DNA of 64,000 nt from Streptomyces gilvus (GTDB lineage Bacteria > Actinomycetota > Actinomycetes > Streptomycetales > Streptomycetaceae), in contig NZ_JAKWBE010000003.1 of the NCBI RefSeq assembly GCF_022513565.1, forward strand, positions 248,001-312,000. The letters run 5' to 3'. This document shows, piece by piece, positions 25,001 through 32,629 of the stretch. Under the pieces are notes generated by a model that saw only the letters and a program-made list of their open reading frames with translations, did no database searches and was not told the DNA's origin. The position numbers and the translations under genes are program-made. The stretch's first letter is position 1. Each line of letters begins with the position of its first letter.

Positions 25001-25398
25001 CCGACGAGACCCAGGCCCCGCCCCAGTCGACGGCCCCCGGCACCGGCGGCCAGGGCAACGGCGGTACGACCACCACGGGCGGCCAGACCGACCAGGGCCC
25101 GACCCAGGGGCAGACCAACGGCGGCACGACGACGACCGGCGGGACGCCCACGACGGGCGGCACGACGACCACCGGCGGCACCACCGGCGACACGACGGGC
25201 GGCGGCACGACGACGGGCACGACCAACGGCGGCACCACGACGGGCACGACGAACGGCGGTACGACGACCGGCACCACGGGAGGCGACACCGCCGGCACGA
25301 ACGGGAGCACCAACGGCGGCACGAACGGAGCGGACACCGGAGGCACGACCACCGGCACGGCGGCGGGCTTCCAGTCGACCAGCCGCAGACAGTCGTGA
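22027..25398 (+). CDS. Class A penicillin-binding protein (transglycosylase/transpeptidase) with long low-complexity tails
   Basis: From ATG 22027 the protein has 1123 residues. Residues 1-350 are a cytosolic low-complexity region (repeats of GERAGA/ERVGADRQAGA, LTDSPTQRLAPV twice, then Ala/Gly runs). One membrane helix at about 362-384 follows. The GT51 transglycosylase has AEDRDFY near 434 and TITQQYVKNYYL. The transpeptidase has STFK with Ser719, SVN near 787 and KTG at 911. The last 110 residues are Thr/Gly/Asn repeats outside the cell. It polymerises and crosslinks peptidoglycan. The tails are longer than in most class A PBPs. A strong terminator follows. Confidence 0.93.
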   Translation: MSDEPQQPNQASAPSDPPQGTEQPGAARSTDTPGPSDGPGGAVTPGAVDDVAAGGVTEGSAAEGSPATGAGERSGAAATADREGDKAERADAAERAGAGERVGADRQAGAAERAGAGERAKASEQTGADRQAGAATRERGSGEAGVSGRSEVSGRSSSSGVDAVEAPTESLQRPETPDASARPKLTDSPTQRLAPVRAEDADRPGGAGRPGAASGAGSRTPGAPTPPQASGTPASTPAPGTPAKSPASGASPRTPLTDSPTQRLAPVTPPSKRTATPGARLTGSPQGAASAAAAAAAAAAAAGGAAAVAGAAGGGAGGAGGGAGAAGTAAAGAAGGGVAAPGGKKGKRPKRTGWRRIIPTWRMVLGTFVVGVLLLVGLFFLGYSLVKIPPANALAMKQANVYLYADGSQIARDGEVNRESVTLAQVSKDAQHAVLAAEDRDFYTESAVDPKAMLRAGWNTATGKGKQSGSTITQQYVKNYYLAQEQTVTRKVKEFFISIKLDREKSKDEILEGYLNTSYFGRNAYGIQAAAQAYYGLDSTDLDPARAAYLAALVNAPSEYDVVAHPENKASAVARWNYVLDGMVKKGWLTESKRATLKFPMPKEQTLSTGMSGQRGYIVKAVESYLAENKIVSSDRLAAGGYRITTTLDKNKQNAFVKAVNNQVIDHLDKKNRKVDNYVRAGGASVDPKTGKVVAMYGGIDYVKQYTNGATRGDFQVGSTFKPFVFTSAVQNHSQTQGGEMITPNTYYDGTNKRPVQGWAGGSYAPANEDDVSYGNITVRTATDKSVNAVYAQMAVDVGPTKVKQTAVDLGIPADTPDLTATPSIALGVNTASVLEMAEAYATLANHGERHTYTIIASITRNGEKVELPKDTTTQAVSREAADTTTSILQSVVENGTATAAQDAGRPAAGKTGTAEDDKAAWFAGYTPDLATVVSVMGQDPVTAQHKSLYGAMGLQRVNGGGPPAQIWAQYTKAALKGQSASDFDLQLMAGADETQAPPQSTAPGTGGQGNGGTTTTGGQTDQGPTQGQTNGGTTTTGGTPTTGGTTTTGGTTGDTTGGGTTTGTTNGGTTTGTTNGGTTTGTTGGDTAGTNGSTNGGTNGADTGGTTTGTAAGFQSTSRRQS

Positions 25399-25412
25399 CG
25401 CCTCACTGACCA

Positions 25413-25467
25413 AAGGAACGACAAAAAGGGCTGGTGACAGTGGTCACCAGCCCTTTTTGTCGTCCTT
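25413..25467. terminator. Strong bidirectional terminator
   Basis: A perfect 21-bp stem (acgacaaaaagggctggtga and one more base) surrounds the loop AGTG, with A- and T-tracts on the two sides. With one bulged A the stem extends four further pairs. It separates the PBP gene from the convergent GroES-like gene. Confidence 0.9.
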
Positions 25468-25504
25468 GAAACCCGTACTCGAACCGCTGACCGCTGACCG
25501 CTGA

Positions 25505-25858
25505 TCAGAGATAGAGGCCCGTCGTGTCCTCGGAGCCCTCGAAGCGGTCCGCGGCCACGGCGTGCAGGTCGCGTTCGCGCATGAGCACGTACGCCACACC
25601 CCGTACCTCGACCTCGGCGCGGTCCTCGGGGTCGTACAGGACGCGGTCGCCCGGCTCCACCGTGCGGACGTTCTGGCCGACGGCGACGACCTCGGCCCAC
25701 GCCAGCCGCCGCCCCACCGCCGCGGTGGCGGGGATCAGGATGCCCCCGCCGGACCGCCGCTCACCCTCACCGGTCTCCTGCTTGACCAGCACCCGGTCGT
25801 GCAGCATCCGGATGGGCAGCTTGTCGTGGGTGCTCTGCTGGTTTCTGTTGGCGCTCAC
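25505..25858 (-). CDS. GroES-like (Cpn10) protein, not linked to groEL
   Basis: The 117-residue protein has the Cpn10 fold signature: IRMLHDRVLVKQETGEGERRSGGGILIP with the mobile loop, then VVAVGQNVRTVEPGDRVLYDPED and AEVEVRGVAYVLMRERDLHAVA. It is 15-20 residues longer than standard GroES and the ends differ, with a C-terminal DRFEGSEDTTGLYL. It may cap a chaperonin or have a separate role; no groEL is adjacent. GTG start. The gene is followed by a DUF3618 gene upstream on the same strand, with a 22-bp gap, and ends at the bidirectional terminator. Confidence 0.82.
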   Translation of the reverse strand: MSANRNQQSTHDKLPIRMLHDRVLVKQETGEGERRSGGGILIPATAAVGRRLAWAEVVAVGQNVRTVEPGDRVLYDPEDRAEVEVRGVAYVLMRERDLHAVAADRFEGSEDTTGLYL

Positions 25859-25880
25859 GTCCCGAACCTACAGCTCTCCG

Positions 25881-26210
25881 TCAGCTCTTGCGCCGTCGGG
25901 TGCCGAGAGCGAGCAGCCCCACCAGGCCCACGGCGACCAGGGCGACCGGCACGATCCGCTCCAGCCGGGGCGCGCCCTCCTCGTCCACGAACCGGGCCCT
26001 GACGTCGGTGACGGCCTTGTTGACGCCGACGTACGCCCGGCCCAGCGTGTGATCGATGTTGGACACGACCTTGGCCTTGGCGTCACCGACGATGGTCTTC
26101 GGGTGCACACGCACCCCGATCTCGTCGAGGGTCTCGGCCAGCACTACGCGGCGGGCTTTGATGTCCGCCTCGATCTGCGCCGGGGTTCTGGTGTCCGACG
26201 TGTCCGCCAC
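25881..26210 (-). CDS. DUF3618 domain protein
   Basis: A GTG at 26210 with GGAGG seven bases upstream gives 109 residues. The DUF3618 core is TPAQIEADIKARRVVLAETLDEIGVRVHP near the N-terminus, then an amphipathic linker, and a C-terminal membrane helix (RIVPVALVAVGLVGLLALGT) with a basic tail RRRKS. The family is small and single-membrane; its role is unknown, perhaps envelope-related. It is divergent from bcp by 105 bp and likely co-transcribed with the GroES-like gene. Confidence 0.82.
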   Translation of the reverse strand: MADTSDTRTPAQIEADIKARRVVLAETLDEIGVRVHPKTIVGDAKAKVVSNIDHTLGRAYVGVNKAVTDVRARFVDEEGAPRLERIVPVALVAVGLVGLLALGTRRRKS

Positions 26211-26315
26211 CGTGGGGCCTCCGAAGTCAGCCGATGCCTTGTTGTCGCTTGTTCTGGACAGTCTGTCAGCTCCGCGCGCCGCCGCACTGTCAGGACCCCC
26301 GGTTACGCTGTTCCG

Positions 26316-26783
26316 ATGAGCGAGCGACTCCAGCCCGGGGACGTGGCCCCCGACTTCACCCTCCCCGACGCCGACGGCAACGACGTCTCCCTGTCGGCCC
26401 ACAAGGGCCGCAAGGTCATCGTCTACTTCTACCCGGCGGCCCTCACCCCGGGCTGCACCAAGCAGGCCTGCGACTTCACGGACAACCTCGACGTCCTGGC
26501 CGGCGCCGGCTACGACGTCATCGGCATCTCCCCGGACGCCCCGGAGAAGCTGGCGAAGTTCCGCGAGAAGGAGTCCCTGAAGGTCACGCTGGCGGCCGAC
26601 CCGGACAAGAAGGTCACCGAGTCCTACGGCGCCTACGGCGAGAAGAAGAACTACGGCAAGACCTACATGGGCGTCATCCGCTCCACGATCGTCGTCGACG
26701 AGGAGGGCAAGGTCGAACGGGCCCTCTACAACGTCCGAGCCACAGGCCACGTAGCCAAGATCATCAAGGACCTGGGCATCTGA
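26316..26783 (+). CDS. bcp: Thioredoxin-dependent peroxiredoxin (Bcp/PrxQ type)
   Basis: This 155-residue protein has the PrxQ/Bcp pattern: APDFTLPDADGNDVSL, then YPAALTPGCTKQACDF with peroxidatic Cys47 and resolving Cys52 five residues apart. The proline three before the cysteine and the conserved Arg in VIRSTIVVDEEG complete the active site. It reduces hydroperoxides using thioredoxin in the cytosol. It ends just before a 13-bp hairpin. It is divergent from the DUF3618 gene. Confidence 0.93.
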   Translation: MSERLQPGDVAPDFTLPDADGNDVSLSAHKGRKVIVYFYPAALTPGCTKQACDFTDNLDVLAGAGYDVIGISPDAPEKLAKFREKESLKVTLAADPDKKVTESYGAYGEKKNYGKTYMGVIRSTIVVDEEGKVERALYNVRATGHVAKIIKDLGI

Positions 26784-26803
26784 AGGTCCGTCTCTGCTGC
26801 TTT

Positions 26804-26839
26804 AGCGGCCCGCACCGGGATGCCCTGGTGCGGGCCGCT
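26804..26839 (+). terminator. bcp terminator hairpin
   Basis: AGCGGCCCGCACC (26804-26816) pairs perfectly with 26827-26839 around a ten-base loop that itself contains GGG...CCC. No U-tract follows. Confidence 0.6.
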
Positions 26840-26921
26840 TCACGTTTCGGGCGTGACTGTCCGATGAGCTGTTCGTTACTCCGTACGAGCCGCGAACGCG
26901 CGGCCGGGACGGAGGGGACTC

Positions 26922-27923
26922 ATGGGGGCCAGTTCGTACACCAAGGAGCGGCTCACACAGGCTGTCTCCGAGTCCCGCAACTGGGCCGACCTGATGCGAC
27001 GGCTTGGCCTCCGTACAAGTGGAGGGCAACGACGAGTACTGCAGGAGAACGTGGCGAAGCACGGGCTCGACACGAGCCACTTCGTGAAGCGCAGTCCATG
27101 GCGCAAGTACCCGGACTCCGCCATCACAGAAGCCGCCGCCTCGTCCTCCTCGCTGCGCGAAGTAGCCCTGAAGCTGGGTGCCATCCCGGCGACCGGCACC
27201 CTGTCGCACATTCGTCGCCGCATTCACGCGGCAGGCATCGACATCAGTCACTTCCCTGGCATCAACCGGCCCGAACTGGACCTTCCCTTCACCATTGAAG
27301 AACTCAAGGCAGCCGCAGCAGCAGCGACCAGCGTGCGGGGGGTGGCACGCACCCTGGGCGTACCGGACGACAGCCGCTCGCGGGCGACCCTGAGCCGCAT
27401 GCTGCGAGACCGAGGCATCGACACCGGACACTTCTCGCACCGACGCGTACCGATTCCCGAGAACAGGCTCCGCGAAGTCGTCGAGTACGCCACGAGCTAC
27501 GCCGACGTAATGCGCGACCTCGGCTTGACTGTGAACAACACCAATCACCGGCGCGTTCGACGGGTGGTATCTCGACTCGGCCTGGACACCAGCCACTTCA
27601 AGCGCAAGACGTGGGCACAGCCGGAGCGCCCGGCCCCCGAGCCCATCTCACACCGGGTACTGATCGTGCTGCCCTCGGACGCCGGACGGACGAACAGATC
27701 TCAGCTCCATCGGGCTCTGGCCGAGATCGGCGTGCCGTACACATGCGAGACCTGCGGCAACACGGGCGAGTGGCTGGGTCGGCCCATCACTTTGCAGATC
27801 GACCACATCAACGGCGACTGGCGCGACAACCGTCGGGAGAATCTGCGATACCTCTGCCCCAACTGTCACGCGTTGACGGAGACGTGGTGCCGTCAGAAGG
27901 CGAGGGATCCCCTCGTCGCGTAA
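26922..27923 (+). CDS. HNH endonuclease with four N-terminal helix-turn-helix-like repeats
   Basis: The 333-residue protein has four copies of a helical repeat at about 17-54, 77-111, 137-171 and 192-226, each containing LG..........RR......G[LI]D[TI][SG]HF. A C-terminal zinc-supported HNH domain follows: C275-x2-C278, then LQIDHINGDWRDNRRENLRYLCPNCH with D294, H295 and C312-x2-C315, H316. It is likely a DNA endonuclease with a modular DNA-binding region, similar to phage or homing-type HNH proteins. It lies between bcp and a tRNA-Leu gene and has a good GGAGGGG site. Function is uncertain; composition is less GC-extreme than neighbours. Confidence 0.82.
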   Translation: MGASSYTKERLTQAVSESRNWADLMRRLGLRTSGGQRRVLQENVAKHGLDTSHFVKRSPWRKYPDSAITEAAASSSSLREVALKLGAIPATGTLSHIRRRIHAAGIDISHFPGINRPELDLPFTIEELKAAAAAATSVRGVARTLGVPDDSRSRATLSRMLRDRGIDTGHFSHRRVPIPENRLREVVEYATSYADVMRDLGLTVNNTNHRRVRRVVSRLGLDTSHFKRKTWAQPERPAPEPISHRVLIVLPSDAGRTNRSQLHRALAEIGVPYTCETCGNTGEWLGRPITLQIDHINGDWRDNRRENLRYLCPNCHALTETWCRQKARDPLVA

Positions 27924-27977
27924 CGCCCTCTACCCGTACACTGAACGCTGCCGGTCGAGTACGATGACCGTTTTTGA

Positions 27978-28062
27978 GCGGCCGTGATGGAATTTGGCAG
28001 TCATGCTGGGTTTAGGTCCCAGTGGGTTCACACCCGTGTGGGTTCGAGTCCCACCGGCCGCA
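27978..28062 (+). tRNA. tRNA-Leu (anticodon UAG, reads CUA)
   Basis: The acceptor GCGGCCG pairs with CGGCCGC, discriminator A. The anticodon stem CTGGG/CCCAG holds the loop TTTAGGT with anticodon TAG. A long variable arm fits leucine, and the T arm GTGGG-TTCGAGT-CCCAC is intact. It is 85 nt. CCA is not encoded. This is not bldA, which has UAA. Confidence 0.95.
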
Positions 28063-28071
28063 CTCGCACAC

Positions 28072-28097
28072 AGGGGCCGTCCAGCCGGACGGCCCCT
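28072..28097. terminator. Hairpin between tRNA-Leu and rdgB
   Basis: AGGGGCCGTCC and GGACGGCCCCT form a perfect 11-bp stem around loop AGCC. It separates the tRNA (plus) from rdgB (minus) and may serve both. Confidence 0.7.
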
Positions 28098-28107
28098 CTC
28101 CTGTGCC

Positions 28108-28710
28108 TCAGCCCAGCAGTTCCCGCACCACCGGCACCAGCGCCCGGAACGCCTTGCCCCTGTGGCTGATCGCGTTCTTTTCTTCCGGGGTCAGTTGGGC
28201 ACAGGTTCGCGAGTCGCCCTCCGGCTGGAGGATGGGGTCGTAGCCGAAGCCGTTCGTGCCGGTCGGGGTGTGGCGGAGGGAGCCGCGGAGGTGGCCTTCG
28301 ACGACGCGTTCCGTGCCGTCGGGGAGGGCCAGGGCCGCCGCGCAGGCGAAGTGGGCCGCGCGGTGGGTGTCGTCGATGTCGGCGAGCTGGGCCAGGAGGA
28401 GGTCCAGGTTGGCCTTGTCGTCGCCGTGCCGGCCGGACCAGCGGGCCGAGAAGATGCCGGGGGCGCCGCCCAGGACGTCGACGCAGAGGCCGGAGTCGTC
28501 GGCGACGGCGGGCAGGCCGGTGGCGCGGGCGAGGGCGTGGGCCTTGAGGAGGGCGTTCTCGGCGAAGGTCACGCCGGTTTCCTTGACGTCGGGGACGTCG
28601 GGGTAGGCGTCCGCGCCGACCAGTTCGTGGGGCAGGCCTGCGTCGGCGAGGATCGCCCTGAGTTCGGTGATCTTTCCGGCGTTGCGGGTGGCGAGGATCA
28701 AGCGCGTCAT
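28108..28710 (-). CDS. rdgB: RdgB/HAM1 non-canonical purine NTP pyrophosphatase
   Basis: The 200-residue protein begins MTRLILATRNAGKITELRAIL, with the family's S/T-x-N-x2-K motif for nucleotide binding. It contains TFAENALLKAHA, ADDSGLCVDVLGGAPGIFSARW with metal-binding acids, and TGTNGFGYDPIL. It hydrolyses ITP, dITP and XTP to the monophosphates, protecting DNA and RNA from deaminated purines. It lies with rph in the order known from Streptomyces. ATG 28710. Confidence 0.95.
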   Translation of the reverse strand: MTRLILATRNAGKITELRAILADAGLPHELVGADAYPDVPDVKETGVTFAENALLKAHALARATGLPAVADDSGLCVDVLGGAPGIFSARWSGRHGDDKANLDLLLAQLADIDDTHRAAHFACAAALALPDGTERVVEGHLRGSLRHTPTGTNGFGYDPILQPEGDSRTCAQLTPEEKNAISHRGKAFRALVPVVRELLG

Positions 28711-28744
28711 GCCGTTCAGTATCCCGGTCCCCGGCCGGCGCCCG

Positions 28745-29152
28745 TCACGACGTACAGACCTTGGTGAGTTCGCCCGCCGCGTCGGTGACGGGGGTGACGT
28801 CGGGTGTGTTGTCGCCGTTCTTCACGGCCGTACGGACGTTGTCCACGGCCTTGCCGAGGTCGTCGACCGCCTTGTTGACGTCGACGTTGTCGGTCTTGTC
28901 GCCGATCTTGTCGAGGTTCTTGTCGATGGAGGCGAGGGACTGGTCGAGCTGGGTGGGGTCGCTGCCCGCGTTCTCGACGGCCTGCTGGAGCGCGGTGACG
29001 CTGTCGGCGATGGTGTCGGCGGTCTGGACGCAGTCGATGGCCTTGTCGACGGCGTCGCAGCCGGTGGCGAGGCCGGTCGTCAGGCCGAGGGCGGCCAGCG
29101 CGGCGAGGGTGGTGGCGGTACGGCGACTGCGGCGGCCTCGGCTCGCGGCCAT
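28745..29152 (-). CDS. Small secreted protein, probable lipoprotein
   Basis: The ATG at 29152 gives a 135-residue protein with a basic start (ASRGRRSRRT), a hydrophobic signal (TLAALAALGLTTGLATGC) and a possible lipobox LATGC. The mature part is acidic and helical with repeats of aspartate/asparagine (LDQSLASIDKNLDKIGDKTDNVDVNKA) and only a few cysteines (three, one at the C-terminus). I do not recognise the family. The lipobox lacks the usual Leu at -3, so it could be a Sec signal with Cys nearby. It follows rph on the same strand and precedes rdgB by 34 bp. Confidence 0.65.
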   Translation of the reverse strand: MAASRGRRSRRTATTLAALAALGLTTGLATGCDAVDKAIDCVQTADTIADSVTALQQAVENAGSDPTQLDQSLASIDKNLDKIGDKTDNVDVNKAVDDLGKAVDNVRTAVKNGDNTPDVTPVTDAAGELTKVCTS

Positions 29153-29199
29153 GACGGTGTGTCCTCCCTGTCCCAGGCCCCGGTGAGGCCCCCGTGGTC

Positions 29200-29226
29200 G
29201 GGCGCACGGTGGTGTGCCGTGCGCCC
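29200..29226 (-). terminator. rph terminator hairpin
   Basis: GGGCGCACGG and CCGTGCGCCC form a perfect 10-bp stem with a 7-base loop, between the end of rph and the small secreted protein gene. Confidence 0.6.
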
Positions 29227-29294
29227 GCACTTGTAGGGACGCCGGGGCGGGCGGCGCGGGTTGCCCCGGCCGCCCGCCCTTCTTGGTGCGCCCT

Positions 29295-30032
<738 letters not shown>

Positions 30033-30059
30033 GCCGCTGAGCCTAGCCGCCCATGCGGA

Positions 30060-30090
30060 AGGGGCTCCTCCCGCGTCGGAAGGAGCCCCT
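30060..30090 (-). terminator. nagF terminator hairpin
   Basis: AGGGGCTCCT (30060-30069) pairs with AGGAGCCCCT (30081-30090) around 11 bases, immediately after the PTS EIIB stop. Confidence 0.7.
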
Positions 30091-30104
30091 CACAAGGGTG
30101 GGGT

Positions 30105-30338
30105 TCACATCATGTCTTCGATCTCCGCCGCGATCGGGTCGGCGTCGGTGCCGATGACGACCTGGATCGCGGTGCCCATCTTGACGACGCCGTGGGCGCC
30201 GGCGGCCTTCAGGGCGGCCTCGTCGACCAGCGAGGCGTCGTTGACCTCGGTGCGCAGGCGGGTGATGCAGCCCTCGACCTCTTCGATGTTGTCGATGCCG
30301 CCGAGTCCGGCGACGATCTTCTCAGCCTTGCTGGCCAT
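30105..30338 (-). CDS. nagF: PTS EIIB component, N-acetylglucosamine
   Basis: ATG 30338 with GAGGAGA gives 77 residues: MASKAEKIVAGLGGIDNIEE, then VEGCITRLR with the phosphorylated Cys24, and TAIQVVIG near the end. This is a free-standing GlcNAc/glucose-type IIB. In S. coelicolor the EIIB NagF takes phosphate from the EIIA Crr and passes it to GlcNAc entering by NagE2. It is divergent from the EIIC gene and carries a dre operator just upstream, so DasR control is expected. The name follows the S. coelicolor system. Confidence 0.88.
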   Translation of the reverse strand: MASKAEKIVAGLGGIDNIEEVEGCITRLRTEVNDASLVDEAALKAAGAHGVVKMGTAIQVVIGTDADPIAAEIEDMM

Positions 30339-30379
30339 GTCGGTCTCCTCACGCACGTCACAGCTTCCCAATCCTCGGG

Positions 30380-30395
30380 ACTGGTCTACACCACC
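30380..30395. promoter_or_regulatory. dre site (DasR operator) upstream of nagF
   Basis: ACTGGTCTACACCACC matches the DasR consensus A[CT]TGGTCTAGACCA[CG]T in 14 of 16 positions and lies 42 bp before the nagF start. Confidence 0.8.
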
Positions 30396-30502
30396 TGCCG
30401 GGCGGTCGCCAACTGGCCGTCCTGCGCCGCGAAGGCGTAGCAGAAAGTAGCCCGACCGTCACGTGAATCGCGGGTTCCTTACGCCACCTTCATCGTGCTA
30501 CA

Positions 30503-30535
30503 ACAGGTCTACACCACTGAGTGGTGTAGACCACC
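30503..30535. promoter_or_regulatory. Two adjacent dre sites upstream of nagE2
   Basis: ACAGGTCTACACCACT (30503-30518) and AGTGGTGTAGACCACC (30520-30535) are tandem dre-like sites separated by one base, ending 18 bp before the nagE2 ATG. Each is close to the DasR consensus, and the pair is as I recall for S. coelicolor nagE2. Confidence 0.85.
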
Positions 30536-30553
30536 ACCCGATGGAGGAAGTCT

Positions 30554-31807
30554 ATGAGCACCGCCACCGCGCCCCCGGCGGCCCCCGCGAAGAAGCGGGG
30601 ATCAGGCCTGTTCCAGGGCCTGCAGAAGGTTGGTCGCAGCCTGCAGCTCCCGATCGCCGTGTTGCCGGCGGCGGGCATCATGGTCCGGCTCGGACAGGAC
30701 GACATCTTCGGCAAGGACGGCCTGGGCTGGGACAAGGTCGCCGCGGTGTTCAACGCCGCAGGCGGTGCCATCACCGGCAGCCTGCCGATGCTGTTCTGCA
30801 TAGGCGTGGCGATCGGCTTCGCCAAGAAGTCCGACGGCTCCACCGCCCTCGCCGCCCTGGTCGGCTTCCTTGTCTACAGCAAGGTGATCGAAGCGTTCCC
30901 GCTGACCGAGGAGCACATCGAGAAGGGCCAGATCGTCGCGGCCACGTACAACAACCCCGGTGTGCTGGGCGGCATCATCATGGGTCTGCTGTCGGCGGTG
31001 ATGTGGCAGAAGTTCCACCGCACCAAACTGGTGGACTGGCTCGGCTTCTTCAACGGCCGCCGCCTGGTGCCGATCCTGATGGCCTTCGTCGGCACCCTCG
31101 TCGGTGTCTTCTTCAGCCTGGTCTGGGAGCCCATCGGCAACGGCATCACCAGCTTCGGCGAATGGATGACCGGCCTCGGCTCCTTCGGCGCGGCCCTCTT
31201 CGGCCTGGTCAACCGTGGGCTCATCCCCATCGGCATGCACCAGTTCGTGAACACCGTGGCGTGGTTCCAGCTCGGCTCCTTCAAAGACGCGACGGGGCAG
31301 GTCTTCAACGGTGACTACAACCGCTTCCTGCACGGCGACCCGACAGCCGGTATGTTCATGTCCGGCTTCTTCCCGATCATGATGTTCGGCCTTCCTGCCG
31401 CCGCCCTCGCCATGGCGCACTGTGCTCGCCCCGAGCGCCGCAAGGCCGTGATGGGCATGATGGTCTCGCTCGCGCTCACCTCGTTCGTGACGGGTGTGAC
31501 CGAGCCCATCGAGTTCTCGTTCATGTTCATCGCCCCGCTCCTGTACGTGATCCACGCCGTGCTGACCGCGGTGTCGATGGCCGTCACCTGGGGGCTGGGC
31601 GTGCACGCCGGCTTCAACTTCTCGGCCGGCTTCCTCGACTACGCGCTCAACTGGAACCTCGCCACCAAACCCTGGCTGATCATCCCCATCGGTCTCGTCT
31701 TCGGCGCGATCTACTACTTCGTCTTCCGCTTCGCCATCACCAAGTGGAACCTCCCCACCCCGGGCCGCGAGCCCGAGGAGGAGGTCGAGGAGCTCACCAC
31801 GGCGTGA
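30554..31807 (+). CDS. nagE2: PTS EIIC permease for N-acetylglucosamine
   Basis: The 417-residue membrane protein has the glucose-family EIIC layout: LQKVGRSLQLPIAVLPAAGIMVRLG, several membrane spans, GLVNRGLIPIGMHQFVNTVAWFQLG, FPIMMFGLPAAALAMAH and the sugar-site region TSFVTGVTEPIEFSFMF. No IIB or IIA domain is fused, matching separate nagF. It imports and phosphorylates GlcNAc, a signal for development in Streptomyces. The start is ATG with GGAGGAAG. Two dre sites precede it. S. coelicolor has two tandem EIIC genes (nagE1, nagE2), but only one is present here. Confidence 0.9.
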   Translation: MSTATAPPAAPAKKRGSGLFQGLQKVGRSLQLPIAVLPAAGIMVRLGQDDIFGKDGLGWDKVAAVFNAAGGAITGSLPMLFCIGVAIGFAKKSDGSTALAALVGFLVYSKVIEAFPLTEEHIEKGQIVAATYNNPGVLGGIIMGLLSAVMWQKFHRTKLVDWLGFFNGRRLVPILMAFVGTLVGVFFSLVWEPIGNGITSFGEWMTGLGSFGAALFGLVNRGLIPIGMHQFVNTVAWFQLGSFKDATGQVFNGDYNRFLHGDPTAGMFMSGFFPIMMFGLPAAALAMAHCARPERRKAVMGMMVSLALTSFVTGVTEPIEFSFMFIAPLLYVIHAVLTAVSMAVTWGLGVHAGFNFSAGFLDYALNWNLATKPWLIIPIGLVFGAIYYFVFRFAITKWNLPTPGREPEEEVEELTTA

Positions 31808-31826
31808 AAACCCGCACCAGGCAGGG

Positions 31827-31860
31827 AAAGGCCCCGGTACCGAGAAGGTGCCGGGGCTTT
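31827..31860 (+). terminator. nagE2 terminator
   Basis: A stem AAAG(G)CCCCGGTACC with GGTGCCGGGGCTTT (one bulged G) closes on loop GAGAA and ends in TTT. It follows the nagE2 stop by about 20 bp. Confidence 0.75.
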
Positions 31861-31876
31861 CGTCGTGCCGTGGGGG

Positions 31877-32629
31877 TCAGATCTCGTACGACAGGCTTGG
31901 GGCCGCCAGGTCGACCGGGCCGTCGAAGACCGTGCGGGCGTCGGTCAGGTTGACCTGCGGGTCGGTCCACGGGGGGATGTGGGTGAGGACCAGGCGGCGG
32001 GCGCCCGCGCGGGCCGCCGTCTCACCCGCCTCGCGGCCGTTGAGGTGCAGGTCGGGGATGTTCTCCTTGCCGTGCGTGAAGGCGGCCTCGCACAGGAACA
32101 GGTCGGCGTCGCGGGCGAGTTCGTCCAGGGCGGGGGTGACGCCCGTGTCGCCGGAGTACGTCAGGACCCTCCCGCCGTGCTCGACGCGGATGCCGTACGC
32201 CTCCACGGGATGGGCCACGCGCTCCGTGTGCACCGTGAACGGGCCGATCTCGAACGTGGACGGCTTGACCGTGTGGAAGTCGAAGACCTCGCTCATGGAG
32301 GAGGCGGTGGGGGTGTCCGCGTAGGCGGTGGTGAGGCGGTGTTCGGTGCCCTCGGGGCCGTAGACCGGGATCGGGTCGCAGCGGCCGCCGTCGTGGCGGT
32401 AGTAGCGCGCGACGAAGTACGCGCACATGTCGATGCAGTGGTCGGCGTGCAGATGGCTGAGGAAGATCGCGTCGAGGTCGTAGAGACCGCAGTGGCGCTG
32501 CAGCTCGCCGAGGGCACCGTTGCCCATGTCGAGAAGCAGCCGGAAGCCGTCGGCCTCGACGAGGTAGCTCGAGCAGGCCGATTCCGCGGACGGGAACGAC
32601 CCCGAGCAGCCGACGACGGTGAGCTTCAT
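31877..32629 (-). CDS. Metallo-beta-lactamase-fold hydrolase (RNase Z-like)
   Basis: ATG 32629 gives 250 residues starting MKLTVVGCSGSFPSAESACSS. The metal motif is SHLHADHCID; other ligands are the His in VAHPVEAYGI, Asp in TYSGDTGV and the final LTHIPPW. These belong to the RNase Z/ElaC-like group of MBL hydrolases, but the protein is shorter than RNase Z and lacks an obvious exosite arm. It could be a phosphodiesterase or other small-molecule hydrolase. It lies in the SCO29xx-like block after nagE2. GGAGG stands about 11 bases before the start. Confidence 0.85.
   Translation of the reverse strand: MKLTVVGCSGSFPSAESACSSYLVEADGFRLLLDMGNGALGELQRHCGLYDLDAIFLSHLHADHCIDMCAYFVARYYRHDGGRCDPIPVYGPEGTEHRLTTAYADTPTASSMSEVFDFHTVKPSTFEIGPFTVHTERVAHPVEAYGIRVEHGGRVLTYSGDTGVTPALDELARDADLFLCEAAFTHGKENIPDLHLNGREAGETAARAGARRLVLTHIPPWTDPQVNLTDARTVFDGPVDLAAPSLSYEI

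Noticed and set aside
22666..25413. 915-residue open frame opposite the PBP gene
   Set aside because: It mirrors the codon bias of the PBP gene, which has clear GT51 and transpeptidase motifs; the opposite translation is low-complexity with no domain.
27978..28062. bldA tRNA
   Set aside because: Anticodon is UAG, not UAA; it reads CUA.
26922..28062. Integrative element beside tRNA-Leu
   Set aside because: No integrase, no direct repeat of the tRNA 3' end, and the surrounding genes are core. Only a single-gene insertion remains plausible.
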